64,000 nucleotides of DNA from Bidens hawaiensis (Eukaryota; Streptophyta; Magnoliopsida; Asterales; Asteraceae). A model generated the notes under the pieces. It had not been told where the DNA came from. It saw nothing but the letters and a program-made list of their open reading frames with translations, and made no database searches. Numbering within the stretch: the first letter of the stretch is position 1; the number at the start of each line of letters is the position of its first letter. Below are positions 56,193-64,000 of this stretch, one piece after another. A program made the position numbers and the translations under genes. The DNA lies in assembly GCA_021521415.1 (NCBI GenBank), contig JAIQDT010000059.1:4156001-4220000 (forward strand). Direction: 5' to 3'.

Positions 56193-57878
56193 CTAGTTTT
56201 ATAGCCTGTGTCACACACGAGATGATCGAAATTATAAAATTACATATAAAGCAAATAATTGCATAATGTATATAAAAAAATGTATTACATCTATGCTTGT
56301 ATATATACTATGTGTACATAAATTAATTTTATTTATATCACAAAATGATTTTTTAAAAAAACTTAATAAAAAAAATGCACATGTAGAAACATACCTGTGA
56401 CCGCTCTTTATATTGAAAATTTCATTCTTAGTGTAATATATGAACAATTGAAAGAATTTTGATTATTAATCAATTTCATTAATAAGACTTTTCATACAAT
56501 AGTAGTTCTAACCACTTAGCCTAAATACAGAATAAGTGTTACCTTTATTGATATATTTATCAATTTACCACCTATCGAAGGAAATGAGAACGTTAAATTG
56601 TAATGACGGATGTTCTTCAAGAACTATGTTTTTCTGAGCTAAACCATGAAAAGATTTTGACAAGTTTCATGGGGCTTATCGACCTTGTCATAATGACAAC
56701 ATAAAAAAAGCATGTTAACCCATTTAATTTTGTGAATATTTTGCTTCATTTGAGCATAGTTTTGCATGACATGCTTCCCATACAACGTTTTGATCACCAT
56801 TGAAGGAAAAGTTAATGCTTACACAAATATTTCAAATTTGAAAAAAGTTAGAACCATTGATAGGTATGAGGATGGCATGTCGAAAGTGTTCGCAATCTTT
56901 TCTTAAAATTTTAATAGTCGAGGGAAAAATAGATAATTTGTCAATTCACGAACCTTTTGATTATTTCCAAAAATGCCTTTGAAATTAATTTGAAACCCGA
57001 ATCATGTTTAAAATTCTAACTTTCATCCAGTTGACATTTTCAAGTCAACACTTTGAAACCGTATCAAATTTGATAATAAATCTATTTGCATTCTCAAACT
57101 TTTAAAAATACTTAGATTTCTTATTTTCACCCGTAACAAATTTTGATCTAAATGTGATTAACTTGTACCAAACAATCTATTTACCAACTTTTAACCCCTA
57201 AAAATCAAATTTAAGTTCAACAAATAAACCCGAAACAATCATTGATAAAAAAAGAACTAAGAAATCAAATATGATAAATTTTGTTTTGTCTGGAAGTAAT
57301 TGGTAAATACTATCCTTACATTTTAACATATATATAGTTTACTAAATTAAACAAAAAATAATGGATAGATTAAAGCATATATTTGTAATTATTAATTTAT
57401 ATGACAATTTATAATAATAATAATAATAATAATAATAGATAAACTGTTTGATTTTTAAAAAATGGATCGACTTTTAAGCATATATTTATAATTTAATGAT
57501 TAAAAAAATACTTAGTAAAATGAAAGCATATCCGAGTTTTATTTTTCTTTACAATCTTCTACAATATACATAGTACAATATGTTAACGATAACATTTGAA
57601 ATTATATTATTTTCAATCTTTGACAAACATGGTTTATTGTTGATTTTTTGATTTCATCAAATATTTTGGAATATATGGTAAAATAATATGTTAATATTTA
57701 TTTTTATAAAAATCTATAGATATAATATAAATAAAGTATAAAAGGAAAGTGAATAATTATTAGTCTATTACATATATTAAGGTTAATTAAGATATTAGTT
57801 TTGGAGGGAAAAAATTATGAGAATTAACCAAAAGATGACAAGTGTACACAATTATTTTACTTTATTAGAATAGGTAGA
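56193..57878 (-). mobile_element. Non-autonomous Helitron, minus strand
   Basis: On the minus strand it starts TCTACCTATTCTAATAAAG (preceded by A at 57879). It ends with a GTGTGTGACAC hairpin and CTATAAAACTAG, followed by T at 56192. Its 1686-bp interior is AT-rich, with an (AAT)n run near 57416-57437 and no coding. The duplicate at 53563-53995 lacks it. Confidence 0.75.
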
Positions 57879-57891
57879 TATCACAAAAAAA

Positions 57892-58421
57892 GGAAAATTT
57901 GAAGTAAATAATCTCACCTTTTGTGTATTGGCCGATAATAATCACACCTTTGAAAATCACTACCAATGGTCCCACCTTTCAACTATTTTTGTCACAATGG
58001 TCATTCGTTAAAAAATACTTAGCGTCGTTAAGTTTTTTCCTAGTTTCAAATCGATGTTTTAGGGCTTTTAATCGGAAGAAGGATACGAGTCGACCGATGT
58101 AAAACTTATCTCGAAATGGTGATCCAAACGACGAAACAATGTTTTAATTCGGGTGTTTGAATTTCCAATTAACAAAAATCAAGTCATTTGAATCACTGTT
58201 TCGAGATAAGTTTTACATCAATCAACACATATCGTTCTTCCGATCAAAAGCCCTAAAACATCAGTTTGGAACTAGGGAAAAAACATAACAACGCTAAATA
58301 TTTTTTAACGAAGGACCAGTGAGACAAAAATAGTTAAAATGTGGGACCGTTGCTAGTGATTTTTAAAGGTGAGATTATTATCGGCCAATACACAAAAGGT
58401 GAGATTATTTTTCAATTTTCC
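57892..58421. mobile_element. Foldback/MULE-like MITE
   Basis: A 530-bp unit with inverted arms of about 200 bp. The left end is GGAAAATTTGAAGTAAATAA and the right end is TTATTTTTCAATTTTCC. Inner pairs include CACCTTTTGTGTATTGGCC with GGCCAATACACAAAAGGTG. Absent from duplication copy 1. The flanking A-runs hide the target duplication. Confidence 0.8.
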
Positions 58422-58560
58422 AAAAAATAAAAAAAAAGAGTTTTGAGTATTGTAATCTTTCGAGCTAATGATAATTACAAGGATCGAGTTTATGATCTAA
58501 ATATTGTTTGTGTTTTCGTTTCCGGTTACCAAACTTCACTTTTCATTAGTCATTTCAAAA

Positions 58561-59416
58561 ATAGCTAATGTAATTAGTACATTGTAACGAAAAAAAAAGT
58601 CAAACTAAAGAGTGGACCGAAAGGATCTCGGTTGGTCACTATTCACGCTAGATTGAATTGGTTGTTAGGCTGGTAATGTAATGTTAGGTTGGGATGAAAA
58701 CTAGGGGTATGGATAAATAGGGTCGGACCGAAAAACCTGAGAACCCGGACCGAAATAGTCCGAAACCCGGATCTTTAGGATAACAACCGGGTAGTTATCG
58801 GGTCTCATACTCAGCCTAGTTTGGGTTCGGGTCGGGTATCGGGCCAGGAACCGGGTAGCCCGACATTTTCAGGACCGACCCGATATTTAAATTAACGTAT
58901 TAAAACAGTATTATTTGGTTACCATAATTGCCGGATGCTGCTGATTGTGTTTCCAATTTCCATTATGATTACCTATTAAAAAAAGGAGCAGATAATATCA
59001 AATCATACGCATAAAAATCAAATTAACACAATCAAAAAACATAATCAATAATCAAGTTTAGATCAATTCTCTTAGCAGTTTGCAACGCTTCAGCAGTTCA
59101 GCAGAATATTTGAGTTCATAAGGTATTAACTAAGTTGTTTAATTCACGATGTTAACATGATTATCTGTGTTTCAAAGTTTGATTCTCATCTGATTTTTGT
59201 ATCAGACATCGTTTATTAACGTGATTATGTAATTCGCTGCTATTGTGTATTAGTTGAATAATTGACTATCTTCGTTTCAAACTATGATTTATGCATCAAC
59301 TCTCATGTATAGCCATATAGTCTACCACCATCGTGCATCAGTTCAAGTTCTATTTATCCTACAGCCCTAACGGATCATCAAAAATCACCATACAGAGTTC
59401 TAATTTTATATATTTG
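58561..59416. other. Spacer with a CCGGGT-rich repeat
   Basis: 58690-58890 is dense in ACCCGG/CCGGGT words (GGTCGGACCGAAAAACC, GGGTTCGGGTCGGGTATCGG), like degenerate hAT-type repeats. The remainder is AT-rich without recognisable content. No gene seen. Confidence 0.45.
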
Positions 59417-60730
59417 TGTCACACCACGACTTAGGGCCTAGGCGTGTGACCAATAGTTGATACCTGTTTTGTAAATATATCAAAGTTGCGGGCTGATTTA
59501 GCGGAAGACTTTATTTAAAATAAATTATTATTATTATTATTTTGAAAACTTCTTGGATATTGAATATCTGAGTACCTATAAATAAAATATTAATTTATTT
59601 TGAAAACTTTTCAGAAAATGAACATCCAAGTCTTTGATTTATAAAATTTTGATAAACCTGTTCATATTATTTTAATAATTAAAACTTAGCCATCTCCATA
59701 TAGCGATCTTCTATCTCCATAAGTAACTCAAATCCTTGCTACTTGTACTATACTTGTTTCCATGAAATGCTGGGAAAAATACGTCAGCTATATGCTGGTG
59801 AACACGCTGACACAAAACATTTAAATACTTAGTTATCCCCTCGGGTATCTTATGACCCGACCCATCGTGGCTTAGGAAATAACCAAGTCAAAATTTACTA
59901 TTATAAACATCCAGTTCTACTTGAAACCGCTCAGCGATACCGCATCATCGAGGACTTAGCAACTACCAATATACACGAGATAATCCCCTCTTGGACATTA
60001 CTTAGGTCCGGCCCAACATGGCGGAGGCATTAGCAAGTGTGGTGCGGTGTGCCCACCATCTATTCACATATGTAAGGATCCAAACAAACGTATACAATAG
60101 CCTGAGGGTCAGCGATTACCTTTGTTTATAAAGTTTTAGGGATATATAATCCTATGCAAAACATTTAAAGACTTGTTTTATAAAAGTTATAAAAGCTGGA
60201 CGTATTCACCTTTCTTCTTGTTTGGTGTTTCTCACCGATTTATATTGCCTTGTTACCTCGGACCTATAGTACGAGAATAACGTCTTTTACAATTACTAGA
60301 TCAACGATCTAGCTTCAGACCTTTAGTCCGTTTGCATAACCTTTACCTTAACATTTATCTCTTTATAAAATATAAGGACCTTTAGTCCTTTCTTTTGTTA
60401 ATAATTTATAAACTATGTTTCTTCTTCATGAAGAAACGTACATTTCAAGTTTCTTTTATCCTAAGAAATATTTATAAAAATCTTTATATATAGTAGAGAA
60501 ATAATATTTCATCTATAATCTCGACTTATGAAATCTATTTTCACTTTATTATATGATCAAGGTACGGGCTATATCCCCGACTAGGTCTAAACCATTTATA
60601 ATATAATAATCGGGCATAACCCCTACCTTGTAAAGCTTGATATACGAAATGCCTAAGCTTTACTGGGGCAGTACTCCTACTTGGTGGAAAGTCGAGAAAA
60701 TAACTATGTAGAATTCTAGCACGCACTTCG
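59417..60730 (+). mobile_element. LTR fragment starting TGTCACACCACG
   Basis: Begins TGTCACACCACGACTTAGGG, the same style as family B LTRs (TGTCACACCCCG), with a similar leader (GATACCTGTTTTGT). It is interrupted at 60730 by the family A solo LTR and resumes for a few bases at 62800-62814 before another LTR starts. The right end and TSD could not be defined. The 61-codon minus ORF at 60541-60726 is not convincing. Confidence 0.55.
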
Positions 60731-61190
60731 TGTAAGGCCCCGTTACCGATAGCCCTACTTTCGTGTTGGATTTACTCATAAACGCAGTTCTAAATATCAG
60801 AGTTAATTAAAACATTCACGGAATATAAAAGCTTTCATAAAACATTTCATAACAAAACACGTCTTGTCTTAAAACATCATTTTGTCTTTCAAAATTAACG
60901 AAACATTAAACTTAAACGTCTTGAGTCTTCAGATGCCAGCCTCTTATTCGGTGCCACGTGTCTCCTCAAGCGAGCTGCCTCATCCTACTCACCTGCGTGC
61001 ATACTAAAAGTCAGCTACGCTGAGTGAGTTCTAGTTAATCACATAATCATACAATACCTTCTTACGTTACATACTTAACCTCTTAACTTTCTTTCATACA
61101 CACATAATTGCATATACTTTCATTCTTACCTTCATACTTTCTTTACATACATAATCATACGTTTTAAAGAGCCTTTCGCCCTATAACCTC

Positions 61191-61313
61191 ACAGATATTA
61201 TAAGGGTCTGGTCCCTAACATCACAGATATTATAAGGGTCTGGTCCCTAACATCACAGATATTATAAGGGTCTGGTCCCTAACATCACAGATATTATAAG
61301 GGTCTGGTCCCTC
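61191..61313. repeat. 32-bp minisatellite (four units)
   Basis: Units ACAGATATTATAAGGGTCTG then GTCCCTAACATC start at 61191, 61223, 61255 and 61287, nearly identical. Homologous in position to the array at 8757-9050, but shorter and with a different consensus. Confidence 0.92.
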
Positions 61314-61899
61314 TTCGTTACAATACAACCGTGCCTTTCTTTTGTTTATTAACTTTATTGCATTCATACATATGAGCAAATACATTATACTCACCTTATA
61401 CGTAACACTACAACCTGACAGTACGTGCAATATCCGAAGATCGTTCACGTACTGACAAGCAATCATTCATACATTTCACATCATTCATATAAGGCATACA
61501 CTTATCACTTAGGATAAGTGTATTAACAAACATATCGAGTATGCACACAGCCCCGAAAACATAACACAGAAGTGGGGCTAGAAACTCACTTGAACACGGT
61601 TACGTTCACCGTTAATCGTAATCCCTTTCCTCAGTTGTGCACGGCTGACTGTATAACAAGTATACATATCAATTAACTATCACTACTTATATCATCTTTC
61701 TAATCTTAATTACTACCCACAACGAACGGGGGTCCGGGGGCAGCGCCCCTAGCAGCGGGGTCTAGGGGCGGCAGCCCCTAGCAGGGTCCAAGGGGCAGAG
61801 CCCCTGGCTGGGGTTGAGCTGCCAGGTCAGCTTGGAAAAATTTTATTTCCATTAACTGTCTTAACACATTTTTCATTAGATTTCTAGTTTACTTCCTAA

Positions 61900-62290
61900 T
61901 CGAACTTGGCTTTAGGCGAAGTTAAACCTTCGGCGAACTTAGCTTTAGGCGAAGTTAAACCTTAGGCGAACTTAGCTTTAGGCGAAGTTAAACCTTAGGC
62001 GAACTTAGCTTTAGGCGAAGTTAATCCTTAGACGAACTTAGCTTTAGGCGAAGTTAATCCTTAGGCGAACTTAGCTTTAGGCGAAGTTACCAGTTAGGCG
62101 AACTTGGCCTTAGGCGAAGTTATCAATTAGGCGAACTTGGCCTTAGGCGAAGTTATCAATTAGGCGAACTTGGCCTTAGGCGAAGTTACCAGTTAGGCGA
62201 ACTTAGCTTTGAAGGCGAAGTTATCGTTTTGAAGGCGAAGTTATCGTTTTGAAGGCGAAGTTGCCTAGTTCGCAGGCGAAGTTGCCCAGT
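61900..62290. repeat. 33-bp minisatellite (GGCGAACTTAGCTTTAGGCG)
   Basis: About a dozen units alternate GCGAACTTAGCTTTA and GCGAAGTTAAACCTTAG. The left part is homogeneous and the right part more variable (ACCAGTTAG, ATCAATTAG, ATCGTTTTGAAG). It is the counterpart of 7845-8165. Read inverted, the gradient of divergence is the same. Confidence 0.9.
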
Positions 62291-62814
62291 TCACTAAGGG
62301 TTTGGTTTTTATCACGCATTTTGGCGATTTTAATACCCTTGTTATGGTTCGACATCACCCACTAACGTTCCCTAACCATTTCGGTCGTATATATATACCC
62401 CGTATATACTATAAAGCTTGGATCTTTAAACTTTAAAGGTCAAGAACATACCTTTTTGTGCTCGTTTGGATCTCGTTTAACTTGTTTAATAACAACTAAT
62501 CGTTCACTCTCTCTCGGATCTTGTTCGTTCCTCTCCCTCGGCCGCCGGCCGTATGGCGGTGTGTGGTGTGTGTGTGTTTTGGAGTGTGTTAGAGAATAAG
62601 ATGGAAATGAATGATGGTTTAGGGTTTAGGGGATATTTATATCCCTTAAAGCCCATGGACCTAAGGCCCATTCTCATTTAACCCATCTCAATTAATCTAA
62701 GTCCATGATCCGCTCCTTACTCGATATTAATTAATTAATAACGCGAAATCACTAAACGTAACTTTCTTTATTCAACATTAAAAATTTTAGGATGTTACAC
62801 TTCGAGGCCAAAAG

Positions 62815-64000
62815 TGTAACACCCCGTAACCGCAGCGGAAACGTACACGGGATGCAACAGACACATCTGATATCAACAGCATTGTTTATAAAGAAAACAC
62901 CACTACATTAATTTAAACATATTACATTGTTCTGAGTTTCATAACCATCTAAGCGTTATCACATAAGTGTTACCGATAGTACATTATCATATTTAATGCA
63001 AAATATAGATCTCTAGACTTCCACAAAATAGCACACAGCATCGAACACATATCACTCATTCCGATTTCAGTGTACCTAGAAAGCATGTAAAGAAAACGGG
63101 TCAACTACGAATAGTTGGTGAGTTTCACTAATTTAAATAAACCATGACAAATCATTATAAAAATCATAAGTAAGTGATGTAATTATACTGAGTTCACAAG
63201 TGAAAACGCTATTAACCCCAAAACATATCGATTAACCTCCGGGAACTCTGTTACCCCAGAATACTTCCAATAACCCCTGGGAACTCTGTTACCCCAGAAA
63301 CACATTTAATAACCTCTGGGAACTCTGTTACCCCAGAAACACATTTAATAACCTCTGGGAACTCGGTTACCCCAGAACACTGTTTCGGGCCTTACAATCT
63401 TAGCAACTTAGTTAATTACCATCTTAATACATTACCGTACGATTTCCATACAATAAACATTATATAAATACATTCGTTTCCATGCGATTAGCATGTACTT
63501 AAACACTTTGATAGAAACATGCTTTCCGCCCAGGGAAAATATTTAAAACAGTTCAGTAAAAAGGGGCTCGTGAAAACTCACCTTCTTGTGAGCAAGATGT
63601 ACTACGGTGCACGGCTACTGGTACAGATCTGTAATACGATCCCCAAATCGTTACTACACAATTTCTATCAATATAACTTAAATTCGTGTTAACCGGTACG
63701 TCTGGGGACACTGTTAACCCAGTACCGTACACGATCCGGGGACAATGTTAACCCCGAAATACTTTTCAGGACTTAGATTGTGATATCACTTAGAGTTCTT
63801 TAGTCAAAACTACCGTTAATTTGTTTTCTCGTTTTGCGTGCCTAGCACGGTTATCCGTCTTTATGTTTTCAAAAATGAGTTTGACCACACACGACCCGAA
63901 AATAGTTGTTATTGATATTTTCATTAAAGTGGTGAAATTAGAGCTCGGTTAGACACCCCGTTTGGCCGCGGGGCCCGTTTCCGCCTTTAATACACCGGAA
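62815..64000 (+). mobile_element. LTR related to family B, runs off the window
   Basis: Starts TGTAACACCCCGTAACCG and shares collinear blocks with 33395: GATATCAACAGCATTGTTTATA, CCGATTTCAGTGTACCT and AACGGGTCAACTACGAATAG. At 63240-63380 it has four units of about 47 bp containing GGGAACTCTGTTACCCCAGA. The other end is outside the window, so a full element or a solo LTR cannot be told apart. Confidence 0.7.

Larger units (their letters stand above)
54968..58560 (+). repeat. Segmental duplication, copy 2 (opened by three insertions)
   Basis: Blocks matching copy 1 are at about 54968-55076, 56043-56192 and 58422-58560. Between them lie a solo LTR, a Helitron and a MITE. Collinearity with 53563-53995 identifies each inserted piece without needing outside sequence. 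Confidence 0.8.
60731..62799 (-). mobile_element. Solo LTR (family A), TSD CTTCG
   Basis: A 2069-bp unit whose plus strand starts TGTAAGGCCCCGTTACC and ends AGGATGTTACA, the reverse complement of the 7353-9498 LTR type. CTTCG lies at 60726-60730 and 62800-62804. It carries the same two minisatellites and GC-rich core in the opposite order. No internal sequence. It lies about 51 kb from its partner. Confidence 0.92.

Noticed and set aside
60541..60726. 61-codon minus ORF near an LTR
   Set aside because: Within an LTR-like fragment, no motif.

Overview
This is plant nuclear DNA: spliced genes with GT-AG (and one GC-AG) introns, very AT-rich spacers and dense nested transposable elements. The two intact genes have plant-type exon structures. 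The repeat landscape suggests a large-genome eudicot, perhaps Asteraceae, but that placement is inference. Identities come from family knowledge only, since no search could be run.

Host genes. (1) 1.2-5.1 kb, minus: a broken, intron-containing copy of a La-type RNA-binding protein gene (stops and frameshifts). (2) 10.7-14.7 kb, minus: an intact six-exon CCDC25-like gene (NFACT-R/DUF814, 215 aa), with a 2.2 kb Helitron in intron 4 a few bases past the donor. (3) 45.1-53.5 kb, plus: an intact twelve-exon BOR4-like boron transporter gene (703 aa). Its ~3.9 kb intron 6 is filled with transposons, MITEs and a probable mitochondrial insertion. (4) 54.7-55.0 kb: one orphan exon-like ORF I do not recognise.

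Mobile DNA. There are five solo LTRs, each with a perfect 5-bp target duplication: 7353-9498 (ATTAT), 33395-36449 (GCATC), 39211-42866 (CCATA), 55077-56042 (TGAAC) and 60731-62799 (CTTCG). The first and last belong to one family in opposite orientation; the second and third belong to another family, also in opposite orientation. A Ty1/copia element on the minus strand spans 29023-44559 (TSD TTATT). It has been split by two of the solo LTRs and by a Tourist-like MITE, and its 5' LTR ends 525 bp before the boron transporter start codon. An older, decayed copia (about 19990-26293, plus) abuts a decayed Ty3/gypsy LTR and gag (17497-19920). Also present are Helitron bodies or ends, hAT-type elements (one with 8-bp TSD TAACAAAT), foldback/Mutator-like elements, tRNA-derived SINE candidates and several minisatellites carried by LTRs.

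Downstream of the boron transporter a short segment is duplicated. One copy is clean; the other has been opened by a solo LTR, a Helitron and a MITE, so it gives natural filled/empty-site pairs. I see no CRISPR, rRNA or tRNA gene, nor any clear new gene system. The most unusual material is the nested LTR architecture, the LTR-borne minisatellites, and the intact genes surviving within it.
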